DNA of 64,000 nt from Adhaeribacter pallidiroseus (GCF_003340495.1 NZ_QASA01000001.1:558001-622000); one strand, 5' to 3'; positions 27,536 through 36,245 are shown, counted from the stretch's first letter. Translations and numbers: made by a program. Notes: generated by a model not told the origin, from the sequence alone.

Positions 27536-27547
27536 ATTGCTTTTTTA

Positions 27548-29629
27548 TTACTGTACTTTAATTATTTTCTTAGATTGAATAACCCCATCAATATTTACTA
27601 CCACCACGTACATACCGGCTTTCAACTCAGAGCCATTAATAGGTAAAGAATGTTGCCCGGTAGTATACTTTTGAGCCCCAGCAACGGTCTTAATTTTGGT
27701 GCCGGATAGGTCAAAAAGTTCTACACTTACTTGCGATGGATTTTTTACTTCGAAGGAAATACTGCTTTGGTTTGCTACCGGCACGGGGCTAACGTTTATA
27801 CCAACCGCATCGGTTGCTTTCCGGTAAGCGGGTTTGCCTAAATTATTTTTAAATGCGCTTAATTTTAAAAAATCGGCCATAATAGGGGTAAGCGCAGTGT
27901 TATCTAACAAGCCCCGACCCGTTATTTGTACCGCATGGCTGCCAGTGTTATCTTCGGCCCCCACCCAAATGTCTTGGGGCGTATGATTACCCGGAGTACC
28001 GCCCGCTTTGGTGCTATTTCCATTGGTTAACGGGTTAGAACCGTAAGCCACTACTATTCTCCGGCCGGTTGGAGAACTCGGCTCCGGATAGTATTTATTC
28101 TGGAACATTTTAAGCGTATATTCCGGAAACCAACCTTCGTCACCGCCATCGCCGCGTACCAAATTAGTAGGAGTCGCGTAGCTGGCTTCCAAAGCGTTGG
28201 ACTTTTTAATCTGGCCCGCATAGGTTCTTATTTTAGTAGCATTACCCTGGGCATCTGCTTCGTCGTGCAAACCAGTTACGGCAAACCCACCGCACTCGTG
28301 GTCAGAAGTAGTAAAAAGTAACGTTTTGCCATTTACCGGAACGTTCATAAAGGATCTTCCTTCGGCTACGGCATAATCAAAGGCTAATACTTCTTTAATC
28401 ATGTAATCAGAAGCGTACACGTTGGCCGTACGAGCCGTGCTGGGAGTAGCGGTGTAATTAGCTTCACCACCACCCTCGTAAGTTGGCTTATCGGCATCTA
28501 CCTGGTACTGGTTGCCCCCTGCACCAGCTACCACCGAAATACCCCCGGTGTTGGCGTGCTCCAAATGGTCGATCCGGCCAGCTTCCACGATCAAAAAGAA
28601 ACCTTTGGCTCCTCCTTTGGCTTTTAGTACCTTAATAGCTGTTTCGGTCATGTCGGCTAAAGAAGGTTCCCAAGGAGCGCTTGTTTGGCGGTCTTGTTCG
28701 TAATTCATGTGCGAATTATTAAACAGACCTAATAATTTATTTTCACTACCCGACGAAAACTGCGACATATCTAATTTCATTAGGGCATCGCGACTATTGA
28801 CATAAGCATATTTCTTTTGTTTTTTAGCAAAGTCAACTAAGTCTACATCATCGGCCCGGCGACCGGAACCTAAGGTTACGTCAGTGCCCGTTTTTGGATC
28901 TTTAATCGGATTACCCTGGGCATCCACCACTGTGGCATAAGGGCTGTTTACTTTGGCTGGCATAAAGAACCGGGAGCCGCCCCCTAAAATTACGTCTAAC
29001 TCTACGCCTACTTTCGGTTCGGGCAAAATCCAGTCGCGGCTGGCATTATACCGGTAAGCTTCGGTCGGGCTCGCGTTAAATATAGCTTTGTATTCATCCT
29101 GAGACGAAGCCAGGTACTGGGCGGCAATGTAGCTTTCCAAATCGCGGTACCAAATATGACTGGCAAAAGCGGCCGGCGTAGCGTGGGTTATGCGAGCAGT
29201 ACTTACCAGCCCCACGGCATAACCTTGCTTTTTGGCGCTTTCCAAAATAGTTTCAATGGATTCCCCGCTGGAAGGGTCCAGCGAAATTACTTCGTTATCC
29301 TGCTTCCCACTTTTACCGGCAGCGTACACTGATGCTCCGGGGGCCGAATCGGTAATCCAGGAATTAAGGGAATGCGTGGTTACCGTAGCGCTGTATTTTA
29401 AATTGTCTAACGCTAATTTTTTAAAATTTGGATCAGAAGTAAACCGTTGACCTTCCCGGCCCTGGCCAAGAGCCATGCGGGTTGCTGTTTTGGGCGCAAT
29501 CCCAAAGCCATCGCCAATGTAAATAATAACGTTGCGGGAATCCGTGCCGGCATTCTTTGCGTTTTTTTGGGCAAATACCCCTCCGCCCGAAAGCAGAAGC
29601 AAGCTTACGAGTAATAGTTTCTTTTTCAT
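27548..29629 (-). CDS. Alkaline phosphatase (PhoA type) with C-terminal T9SS sorting domain
   Basis: A 693-residue exported enzyme, signal peptide MKKKLLLVSLLLLSGGGVFA. The PhoA-family (PF00245) core is plain: VIIYIGDGFG, the nucleophile serine in ITDSAPGAS, STARITHATPAAFASH, VEAGRIDHLEHANT and TTSDHECGGF, giving the two-zinc and magnesium sites. The last 80 or so residues (VGINVSPVPVANQSSISFEV to the terminal SKKIIKVQ) are a type A T9SS sorting domain, so the enzyme is probably secreted or attached to the surface through type IX secretion. It releases phosphate from monoesters. It converges with the receptor/lipoprotein genes and diverges from the Reg_prop protein. Confidence 0.95.
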   Translation of the reverse strand: MKKKLLLVSLLLLSGGGVFAQKNAKNAGTDSRNVIIYIGDGFGIAPKTATRMALGQGREGQRFTSDPNFKKLALDNLKYSATVTTHSLNSWITDSAPGASVYAAGKSGKQDNEVISLDPSSGESIETILESAKKQGYAVGLVSTARITHATPAAFASHIWYRDLESYIAAQYLASSQDEYKAIFNASPTEAYRYNASRDWILPEPKVGVELDVILGGGSRFFMPAKVNSPYATVVDAQGNPIKDPKTGTDVTLGSGRRADDVDLVDFAKKQKKYAYVNSRDALMKLDMSQFSSGSENKLLGLFNNSHMNYEQDRQTSAPWEPSLADMTETAIKVLKAKGGAKGFFLIVEAGRIDHLEHANTGGISVVAGAGGNQYQVDADKPTYEGGGEANYTATPSTARTANVYASDYMIKEVLAFDYAVAEGRSFMNVPVNGKTLLFTTSDHECGGFAVTGLHDEADAQGNATKIRTYAGQIKKSNALEASYATPTNLVRGDGGDEGWFPEYTLKMFQNKYYPEPSSPTGRRIVVAYGSNPLTNGNSTKAGGTPGNHTPQDIWVGAEDNTGSHAVQITGRGLLDNTALTPIMADFLKLSAFKNNLGKPAYRKATDAVGINVSPVPVANQSSISFEVKNPSQVSVELFDLSGTKIKTVAGAQKYTTGQHSLPINGSELKAGMYVVVVNIDGVIQSKKIIKVQ

Positions 29630-29926
29630 TAGAATTCAGTTAAGAGTTAAAGTTTGTAAAAGTTAGATCGTTTTAAACCAGAGAAAGCTGACATTGTAGA
29701 TGCTACTATGGGGTAATAAAAAAAGTACAAGGAGATAAGAAGTAGTTGCTGAAAGAGTTGTACTAGTTTTATTCGAACTTACGTACTTGCCTAAGTTCAA
29801 TCAACATTTAGATGTTATTAAATTGTGTTTTTTAATGAAATTTCTTAACAATAACTTTATATAGAATTTTAAATGAAGGCTTTATCTTGCACTTTATTTA
29901 TTGATTTTTGTACACTTTGCTCTTAG
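29630..29926. promoter_or_regulatory. Divergent region between alkaline phosphatase and Reg_prop gene
   Basis: About 297 AT-rich bases should hold two promoters. GTACACTTTG at 29911-29920 resembles TAnnTTTG but with three spacer bases. Minus-strand TTTACA and TTAACT words occur before the phosphatase start, but I cannot claim a Pho box. Confidence 0.35.
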
Positions 29927-31036
29927 ATGGCTACTATATCTATTCCCAGTTTTTACCACGCAACCTTTTCCGCATACCGCTTTACTTTACTCTTGGGTTT
30001 AATTTGTTTTTTTGAAATATTGTCGCTGTCTGTATGCGGGCAAAGAGGTGAAAAAATAAAGGCAAATTATTATACACTAGAAAACACCGGGAATCCTATT
30101 GATTTGTATTTCTCTGCTAAAAAGACCTTTTTAATTACAACCAACGGTATTTATGAACGGGAGGAGAAAAAATTTTTAAAAAAATATACGGCTAGGGGAG
30201 CTATCATTTGTGCTTTAGAAGACGACTCCGTGTTCTGGATAGGCACCCCAACGGGGTTGTTACGGGTAAATAAAAAAACATTCAAAAGCACACCCGTGCA
30301 ACTTCCTTTCGACGACAGGCAACCACAGATTACTACTATTCTAAAAGATTATGCGGGAACAATTTGGGTAGGAGCAGAAGCCTACGGTGTGTATAAATTG
30401 CAAAAAGGTACGTTCGAAAAAGTATTAGGTGTTTTTCCGGTTAACGCCGGTGCAGTTACTTCCGACAGTTCCGTTTGGATAGGCACCAATACTGGTTTGC
30501 ATCAATGGAAGAATAATCAATGGGTGCGGTATAACGAAGAAGGCGTTACTAATTTTGAAATACCGGATAATGTGGTTGATAAATTAAAGGTAGATAACAA
30601 AAATAATTTGTGGGCGGTCCTTTCGGAAGGAGTTACGGTATTTGAAGCCAAGTCGCGAGCATTCACGCAGGAGGGGCATATTCCTGCTGTAAAGTTTATC
30701 GGGAAGCCCAATAATACTATTTACAGCATTATTTATGTAGAAAACCAAGGCTATGTATTTGCCACAGCCATGGGATTATTACTCTTGCCTGAAAACAAGG
30801 GTCAATTGCCTCCTTTAGAACAATCTTCCACATCGGATATAGTGGCTGATAACCAGTTATTATATTCCATTAAAATGCCTGGTAGTAACAGCGCTTTAAA
30901 TTCTTCGGCTCATCCTTTGTTACTCAAAACCGCAAAAAGAAGTAAGATTTGGCTCATTGATAATCAAGGAATACAAGTATTCACAAACAAGGATTTTATT
31001 AAAGTACTGCAAGAATTTAAAAAGATAAAGCCTTGA
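29927..31036 (+). CDS. Secreted two-component-regulator propeller (Reg_prop) repeat protein
   Basis: A 369-residue protein with an N-terminal hydrophobic segment (about residues 17-38, RFTLLLGLICFFEILSLSVC), either a signal peptide or an anchor. The rest is built of propeller repeats of the Reg_prop kind: VFWIGTPTGLLRVNKKTFK, then TIWVGAEAYGVYKLQKGTFE, SVWIGTNTGLHQWKNNQWV and NLWAVLSEGVTVFEAKS. In Bacteroidota such propellers are usually the sensor half of hybrid histidine kinases. Here no histidine kinase, HAMP or DNA-binding domain follows, so it is a free propeller. It diverges from alkaline phosphatase. Role unknown; sensing or adhesion are possible. Confidence 0.75.
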   Translation: MATISIPSFYHATFSAYRFTLLLGLICFFEILSLSVCGQRGEKIKANYYTLENTGNPIDLYFSAKKTFLITTNGIYEREEKKFLKKYTARGAIICALEDDSVFWIGTPTGLLRVNKKTFKSTPVQLPFDDRQPQITTILKDYAGTIWVGAEAYGVYKLQKGTFEKVLGVFPVNAGAVTSDSSVWIGTNTGLHQWKNNQWVRYNEEGVTNFEIPDNVVDKLKVDNKNNLWAVLSEGVTVFEAKSRAFTQEGHIPAVKFIGKPNNTIYSIIYVENQGYVFATAMGLLLLPENKGQLPPLEQSSTSDIVADNQLLYSIKMPGSNSALNSSAHPLLLKTAKRSKIWLIDNQGIQVFTNKDFIKVLQEFKKIKP

Positions 31037-31628
31037 GTAAATCAATAAATATAAAATAGTTATTGTTTTAGCGTCAAGTACAAGAGGGCAGGGATAAATA
31101 ACGTGCGTTCGACCCAATAAAAGTAAAATTAAAAACAGAGCTTTTTCTCCTCTGGATTTGTCCTTCAGGAGAAAATTCTTTTACTTTTTAGCGAAATAGA
31201 TTCCTCCCGAAGGACAAATTCAGAGGAGAAAAAGCCAGATAGCAAACGTTTATTCTTCTAGCAAATACTTCTATTGGGTTTTTGTACCAGCCAGGGTTTA
31301 TCTCGAACTTCCGTTAAATATAGCTTCCTGAAAATGGATATGAATTACTTAACGTGTTTTAGTTTGCTGCGTCCGGAAGATGTTAAATAAACCGCGAATG
31401 CCAGATCTTGATTCCTGAAACTGTAAGAGTTGCCGCTAATTAAGGCAATCTACCCTTGGAAAGCTCGGATGTAAGCGTTTTTTAAAAGTAATTTATAATA
31501 CTTTCAGCGGCTTAGCTTAATCTTTTGCGTCTTCGGGCAAAAGTTTTGCCTATTATTTAAAAAAACTAAATTTACCCTATGCAAATTGCTGAGGCCCGAC
31601 ATCTTGTTTTAAATAACCATAAAATTGC
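31037..31628. other. Intergenic region containing a 31-bp inverted repeat
   Basis: No gene seen in this 592-base gap. Its main feature is the large inverted repeat at 31141-31234 (separate entry). The rest is AT-rich, with a stretch of A and T before the next gene. Confidence 0.5.
31141..31234. repeat. Inverted repeat element with 31-base arms
   Basis: The left arm 31141-31171 begins CTTTTTCTCCTCTGGATTTG. The right arm 31204-31234 is its reverse complement with two mismatches. A 32-base loop separates them. Bases 31189-31218 resemble a single remnant at 2641-2670, so this is a member of a dispersed family, possibly a small non-autonomous element. Confidence 0.85.
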
Positions 31629-32119
31629 ATGAAAAAGGCCCGGCTACTTGTCTTATTGTTCGTTATTTTCGGTAATTTTTGTTTTGGGCAACTATTACCT
31701 GACCCTCGAACTAAAACCATTATAGCTACTGTAGACCTACCGTTAGTTTAATCGATTCTCTGGATACAAATTCAAACTCTTTAATCATTCATCCGGATAA
31801 TTTAAAAATTGTAAAAACCTATACCGATTCGCTGGGCCAGTTATCTTTCGGCGAAAAAGGGAAAAATGGCGTGGTGCTAGCCGCGTTAAAAAGTAAAACT
31901 AACTTATGGCGCCTGCCGACCGTGCTCGATTATTTTAAAATTTCGACCCGCGACCGGTCCTTAAAAGTACTGGTTGATCAAGCTTTGATTCATGCGCAGT
32001 TGTTTTTAGCAGATGTAACCTTAATCGAACGGATAGAAGTAACTAAACAAGAGGCATTTGCCCCGTACCGGTACAGCTTTAATCCCGATGAACGGTATTT
32101 AAATATTGTAACCCGCTAG
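31629..32119 (+). pseudogene. Small exported plug-domain-like protein, frameshifted
   Basis: The first part (31629 to a TAA at 31749-31751) reads as a signal peptide, MKKARLLVLLFVIFGNFCFG, then QLLPDPRTKTIIATVD. The second part, in the -1 frame and open to 32119, reads SLIDSLDTNSNSLIIHPDNL, then GEKGKNGVVLAALKSK and VLVDQALIHAQLFLADVTLI. The segment DNLKIVKTYTDS then GKNGVVLAALKSK looks like the plug motif of SusC proteins (DIESIDVLKDAS then SNGVVVITTKK). The joined protein would be about 163 residues. The frame change lies between about 31715 and 31750, and no homopolymer is there, so true decay or a simple base error are both possible. Function unknown; some Bacteroidota encode stand-alone plug-like secreted proteins. 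Confidence 0.65.
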
Positions 32120-32276
32120 GCAATCACAAAATAGCTGCTAACTTTCGCAATAAGTTTTTTGAATTAAACTCTTTTTTTGCTTCTGTAATTGTAAATCTGA
32201 TTCCTGATTCCGGCTGGGTTCTTATACCTCCTTTTTGTTTTCTGCGTAAACAGAAGCCAATTTTAAATCAGAACTT

Positions 32277-33227
32277 ATGGAAAAAAGACCAATAGGAAAC
32301 TCCGGACTAACAGTAGCGCCCTTGGCATTTGGCGGCAATGTGTTTGGCTGGACCATCGACCCAGCTACTTCTTTTACTTTGCTGGATGCTTTTACCGCTG
32401 CCGGCTTTAACTTAATTGATACCGCCGATGTGTACTCGAATTGGGTGCCGGGCAACCAGGGCGGTGAGTCCGAAACCATTATTGGTAACTGGCTGAAACA
32501 ATCGGGTAAACGCGATCAGGTAATTATTGCTACCAAGGTGGGCGGCGAAATGAGTCCGGGTAAAAAAGGGCTTTCTCCGAAACATATCCGGCAATCCGTA
32601 GAAGACTCTTTGCAAAGGCTGCAAACCGACTACATCGATTTGTACCAGTCGCACTACGACGACCCGGCCACGCCCTTGGAAGAAACGCTGGGAACTTACG
32701 GCGAGCTCATAAAAGAAGGTAAAATACGGGCCATCGGGGCTTCTAATTACACGGCCGAGCGGCTCGCCGAAGCTTTGCAAATAAGTAAACAAAACAACCT
32801 GCCGCGCTACGATAGCCTGCAACCCGAATACAACCTCTACGAACGTCAGGGTTACGAAAAAGAACTCGAGCCGCTTTGCCGGGAAAATAACATTGGCGTC
32901 ATTAATTATTTTGCCTTAGCCAGTGGTTTTTTAACCGGTAAATATCGCTCCGAAGCCGATTTGGCCAAAAGCAAACGCGGACAAGGCAACAAAAAGTATT
33001 TAAATGAACGCGGCTTCCGTATTTTAGCGGCTTTAGACGAAGTAGCCCAAAGGTACCAAACCAATGCGGCCAGCATTGCCATAGCCTGGCTTCTTGCCCG
33101 GCCGGGCATTACGGCACCCATTGCCAGCGCCACCAGCCCGGAACAGTTACAAGCACTTACCAAAGCCGCTACGCTGCAACTGGATAAAGAAGCGGTGGAA
33201 ATGCTGGATAAAGCCAGTGCAACCTAA
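32277..33227 (+). CDS. Aldo/keto reductase
   Basis: A 316-residue NADPH-dependent TIM-barrel reductase. The catalytic tetrad can be read: D in LIDTADVYSNW, the following Y, K in IATKVGGEM and H in LYQSHYDDP. Further family features are IGASNYTAERL, the helix with LQPEYNLYERQGYEKEL, and the cofactor segment ITAPIASATSPEQL. No signal peptide, so it is cytoplasmic. The substrate cannot be told from sequence; relatives reduce sugars, quinones or aldehydes. It is a single gene convergent with UvsE, ending in a shared hairpin terminator. Confidence 0.93.
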   Translation: MEKRPIGNSGLTVAPLAFGGNVFGWTIDPATSFTLLDAFTAAGFNLIDTADVYSNWVPGNQGGESETIIGNWLKQSGKRDQVIIATKVGGEMSPGKKGLSPKHIRQSVEDSLQRLQTDYIDLYQSHYDDPATPLEETLGTYGELIKEGKIRAIGASNYTAERLAEALQISKQNNLPRYDSLQPEYNLYERQGYEKELEPLCRENNIGVINYFALASGFLTGKYRSEADLAKSKRGQGNKKYLNERGFRILAALDEVAQRYQTNAASIAIAWLLARPGITAPIASATSPEQLQALTKAATLQLDKEAVEMLDKASAT

Positions 33228-33241
33228 GTAAAATTAGTATT

Positions 33242-33303
33242 TGCCGGTTGTGCGCCACCCGTATTACAATTGCTGCGGGTTGGCGCAACAACCGGTATTT
33301 TTT
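33242..33303. terminator. Convergent terminator between aldo/keto reductase and UvsE genes
   Basis: TGCCGGTTGTGCGCCACCCG (33242-33261) pairs, with two single-base bulges, with CGGGTTGGCGCAACAACCGG (33275-33294), then a T run. Confidence 0.82.
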
Positions 33304-33308
33304 AAATT

Positions 33309-34202
33309 TTATACCTTAAGCATGCCCATTTCTTCCAAAATTTCTACGGCGCGTAAGGCACTTAGCTCTTTGTCTTTAATTTCCAGCATAATATCCACGT
33401 CTAAGCCATCGAGTTGCTGCAAGAAGTCCCGAAATAAGTCATCTACAATGCTGGCGGTGTGTTTGCCTTTGCGCTCTCCCGGCGACTGCGACGAGTAGTC
33501 CATCATCATTACCCCGTCTTTTTCCTGCCAGGTGGCGGCGGCCAGGTGCAAGGCTTCTGTCATAGTTTCGCCGTTGTTCAAACACTCATGATGAAAATTA
33601 TCGAATAAAATCGGGATGCCGGTTTGCTCGTGTATTTCCAAACAATCGCTTAAGCTGTAAGACCGATCGTCGTTTTCAATTACCAAACGTTTCCGCACGT
33701 TTTCGGGTAGCAGGAAATAGCTATCTACAAATCGCTTAATAGCTTCGGCTTTATCGCCGTACACGCCGCCCCCGTGAATTTGTAATTTAGCGCTTTCATC
33801 CAATTCCATAATGTCCATGATGGCGCATTGGTATTCGAGTTCGGCAAAGCTGTTGTTTAAAGTATTCTGGTTGGGCGAGTTCAATACCACAAACTGATCC
33901 GGGTGCATGCTAATCCGCATTTGGTGGTTTTTAATGTATCGTCCTAAAGCGCGTAGAGTCCCCTTAAAATGGTTTTGCCAATTATACTGGTTTACCGGAT
34001 GCGAGGCAAAAGGTACCATATCCGAGCTCATTCTTAAAAAGAGCAGGTTGTGTTTTACATTAAACTCCAGTAGTTTTTTGAGGCAGGCAAAATTATTGGC
34101 CGTAGTTGTAATCAGGCGTTCTTCGGAGTAAGAAGCCAGCCGGAAAGTGGTGGCCGGTGTACAGTCCATTCCATTGTTAATGCACGGATACCCAATTTTC
34201 AT
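33309..34202 (-). CDS. uvsE: UV DNA damage endonuclease UvsE
   Basis: A 297-residue UVDE-family TIM-barrel nuclease, which nicks DNA 5' of UV photoproducts and starts an alternative excision repair. Metal-binding and family segments include MKIGYPCINNGM at the start, RMSSDMVPFASHP, RISMHPDQFVVLNSP, QIHGGGVYGDKAEA, LVIENDDRSYSL, DNFHHECLNNGE and DYSSQSPGERKGKHTASI. Length agrees with bacterial relatives. It is a single gene; its stop codon overlaps one TTTTTAAATTT word (33299-33309). UV repair by UvsE is frequent in pigmented surface-living Bacteroidota. Confidence 0.95.
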   Translation of the reverse strand: MKIGYPCINNGMDCTPATTFRLASYSEERLITTTANNFACLKKLLEFNVKHNLLFLRMSSDMVPFASHPVNQYNWQNHFKGTLRALGRYIKNHQMRISMHPDQFVVLNSPNQNTLNNSFAELEYQCAIMDIMELDESAKLQIHGGGVYGDKAEAIKRFVDSYFLLPENVRKRLVIENDDRSYSLSDCLEIHEQTGIPILFDNFHHECLNNGETMTEALHLAAATWQEKDGVMMMDYSSQSPGERKGKHTASIVDDLFRDFLQQLDGLDVDIMLEIKDKELSALRAVEILEEMGMLKV

Positions 34203-34301
34203 AAATGCGTTTTTTAAAGAAAGCTTAGCTTCTTTACAAACGCACTTTACTGGTTTTGGTTAGTTTTTCTGGGAGATATACCCTAACGTGTTTCCTTGCT
34301 T

Positions 34302-34697
34302 TTACCAGATAACAATCTCAACAAACACTTGATCCTGATAATCGTTGAAGTCCCTGATTTTCTTATATTCGAGTGTCTTTATGTCTAACTCCCAAATTGA
34401 AGAATTCTCGCTCCAAGGGTCATTCAATAATTCTATGGTCTGATTGTCTTTTGGCCTAAGATCGTGTCTCCATCTTAAATTCTTATCTTCTATCTTTTTT
34501 GTTTCTTCTGAAGTCCAGATTATTATTTTTTCTCCTGTTATTACAGCCCATTCATTATTTGTGTCTATCAGTCCACAAGTTGGGTCGCCATAAAACTCTT
34601 CTTCAACAAGCACCTGATTTGTTTCCTTATCAATAAGAAAGACTACTTCATATTCATTTTTAATTAGTAGCTTATCTGTTTCGTAAAGAATGTTCAT
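34302..34697 (-). CDS. Hypothetical protein, AT-rich orphan
   Basis: A 131-residue cytosolic-looking protein I do not recognise. It is acidic and rich in E, I, W and N (EYEVVFLIDKETNQVLVEEE, then WAVITGEKIIIWTSEETKK and FNDYQDQVFVEIVIW), suggesting a beta-rich fold such as a small propeller fragment. Base composition is clearly more AT-rich than neighbouring genes and codon use differs (many AAA, ATA, TTA), pointing to recent acquisition. It lies beside another AT-rich orphan (34759). Similar lone proteins are sometimes immunity proteins, but nothing here shows that. Confidence 0.65.
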   Translation of the reverse strand: MNILYETDKLLIKNEYEVVFLIDKETNQVLVEEEFYGDPTCGLIDTNNEWAVITGEKIIIWTSEETKKIEDKNLRWRHDLRPKDNQTIELLNDPWSENSSIWELDIKTLEYKKIRDFNDYQDQVFVEIVIW

Positions 34698-34758
34698 GTT
34701 TTCCTAAGATTTTACATGCCGCGCAACGGGCCTTTGTTTAAAAGTGCTGTGGTAGTTT

Positions 34759-35190
34759 TTAACTGTTTTTGGTAGTTAATTTACTTCTATTAACGTCTTT
34801 CTTATGGGATATACTCCAAAAACTTAAACCAAAAACTAGTCCGATAGCCCCAGCATCTAGGAATACCACATAAAAGTTACTATACAAGAAAAAAGCCCAT
34901 CCAATCATTAATGTAAAAACAGTTAATGCATAGAAGGTCGAACAAATGGAAAATGTAATTAGATTATATTTATATAATGCCTTGGTAATTAATTTTTCGG
35001 GGAGTTGAATGAATAATCCATAAGCAATTAACAAGAAGAAAAAAGACCAAAATCCAACTGTTAAAGTGTCACTACTTATCAGGCTCCCATGTTTAAAAAA
35101 TCCCCAAATGGAATGAGTTACCAAAGAAACTAACCATCCTAATAGCAAGGATATAAGAGAATGGGAAGAATAATTTTTTAAATATTCCAT
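34759..35190 (-). CDS. Hypothetical four-helix membrane protein, AT-rich orphan
   Basis: A 143-residue inner membrane protein with four hydrophobic segments, about residues 12-30 (LISLLLGWLVSLVTHSIWGF), 40-62, 75-100 and 105-128, ending in a basic tail (SHKKDVNRSKLTTKNS). No family is recognised. It is AT-rich like its neighbour 34302-34697, and the two, on the same strand and 61 bases apart, may have arrived together. It is 32 bases downstream of the 35223 gene on the same strand. Function unknown. Confidence 0.65.
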   Translation of the reverse strand: MEYLKNYSSHSLISLLLGWLVSLVTHSIWGFFKHGSLISSDTLTVGFWSFFFLLIAYGLFIQLPEKLITKALYKYNLITFSICSTFYALTVFTLMIGWAFFLYSNFYVVFLDAGAIGLVFGLSFWSISHKKDVNRSKLTTKNS

Positions 35191-35222
35191 TTGTAATTTA
35201 CTGTCAACTCGCAGCTAAGCAT

Positions 35223-35891
35223 TTAAGGACGACGGAAGCCTTGGTTGCGGTCCAGGAACAGGCTGTCGTATTTTTGGCGGGCGGCTTGGTCGCGTTTCAG
35301 CTTCTCGGCGGCGGCTTTTTCGTCCAGAATAGCTTGGAGTTTGCGGCGGTCGCGGCCTTCTTTGGAGAGCTGGTCGTAAATAAAACTGATGGGGTTGGCG
35401 ATAGAAGCCGGCGGTGGCGTAAATACTTTTTCTTCGTACAACGGCTTCGGTTCGGCGGGTTTCACAGCTACCCGTGGTTCGGGTTTTTTCTTTTGGTTGC
35501 GTAAATACCGGTTTACCTTTTCGTAATCCGGACCAATCGTTACCTGAATTTCTTCCAGTACCACGTTGCCTTCTTCCAGGCTAATCTGAATAGTGGATTC
35601 GTCGGGAGTGTTGCTGGTAACCGGAAAAAGCTTGGTTTTATAACCCACCGAGCGGAAGTAAATGGTATCGCCTAATTGCGTAGTAATCCGAAACTTGCCA
35701 ACCTCGTTGGTTACCGTGCCGCGCCAAAGCCGTTTACTGATTACCGTAATATTGACAAGTGGTTTTTTGGAAACTGCATCGAGTACGGTTCCATTAATTT
35801 GAATATCGGTGCTTTGTTGTGCCTGCGCTTGTATGGTGAACAATAACCACAAAATCGGAACTACCAGTAAAAAAATAAGTTTACGCTGCAT
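35223..35891 (-). CDS. Exported protein with carboxypeptidase-regulatory-like domain
   Basis: A 222-residue protein with a signal peptide (about residues 1-24, ending AQAQ). Residues about 28-115 form one CarboxypepD_reg-like (transthyretin-fold) domain (IQINGTVLDAVSKKPLVNITVI, then TVTNEVGKFRI, DTIYFRSVGYKTK). The last 100 residues are a proline-rich linker (KPAEPKPLYEEKVFTPPP) and a basic helical tail (KLQAILDEKAAAEKLKRDQA). This architecture, the domain without a TonB barrel, is common in Bacteroidota and its function is not established. It likely sits in the periplasm. Confidence 0.8.
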   Translation of the reverse strand: MQRKLIFLLVVPILWLLFTIQAQAQQSTDIQINGTVLDAVSKKPLVNITVISKRLWRGTVTNEVGKFRITTQLGDTIYFRSVGYKTKLFPVTSNTPDESTIQISLEEGNVVLEEIQVTIGPDYEKVNRYLRNQKKKPEPRVAVKPAEPKPLYEEKVFTPPPASIANPISFIYDQLSKEGRDRRKLQAILDEKAAAEKLKRDQAARQKYDSLFLDRNQGFRRP

Positions 35892-36245
35892 ACAAACTAC
35901 AAAATAACCGCTCTTTTGATTAGACGCAAAAAGATACGGTTATGTCACTCCCCGAATTAAATATTTTTTAAATATCTGATTTTACCGGAATAAAACCAAG
36001 TGCTGCAATCGGGTTTATCCTTGAAAAATGAGCAGCCATTTCTGGTTTGGTAAAGTGTAACGAAATTCTATTCATGGATTTAATAACGCGTTTAACCGTT
36101 GTTAGGAACAAACTTTTAGTTGAAATAAGCGCAGGTTTCGATGATTTTAGGCTGGAGAAATAAAAAAATTTAAAAAACCTTGGGGTTTAAAACAGAAAAG
36201 GCTTGTACAACATCTGTACAAGCCTCTTCTGTTTATTAAATTTTT
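35892..36245. other. Intergenic region with one terminator
   Basis: It contains the control region of the 35223 gene (unremarkable), the complement of TTTTTAAATTT at 36166-36176 and the terminator at 36191-36233. Confidence 0.5.
36191..36233 (-). terminator. Terminator after the repeat lipoprotein
   Basis: AACAGAAAAGGCTTGTACA pairs with TGTACAAGCCTCTTCTGTT with one mismatch; read on the minus strand it follows the stop codon at 36246 and ends in TTTAAAACC-like sequence. A and T tracts flank both sides. Confidence 0.88.

Larger units (their letters stand above)
27196..27547. other. Convergent intergenic region with partial and full 102-bp repeats
   Basis: From left to right the gap holds a partial repeat end, AATTTTGTCCTTTTACTTAA (about 27325-27345), the bidirectional terminator (27377-27421) and 102-bp repeat copy 2 (27434-27535). 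No gene fits. Confidence 0.6.

Noticed and set aside
29630-29926. A Pho box before alkaline phosphatase
   Set aside because: Words like TTTACA and TTAACT occur but not as a convincing 11-base-spaced direct repeat; AT-rich chance explains them.
32412-32822. A 136-codon minus-strand frame inside the aldo/keto reductase gene
   Set aside because: Antisense to a clear enzyme gene; no signal or family.
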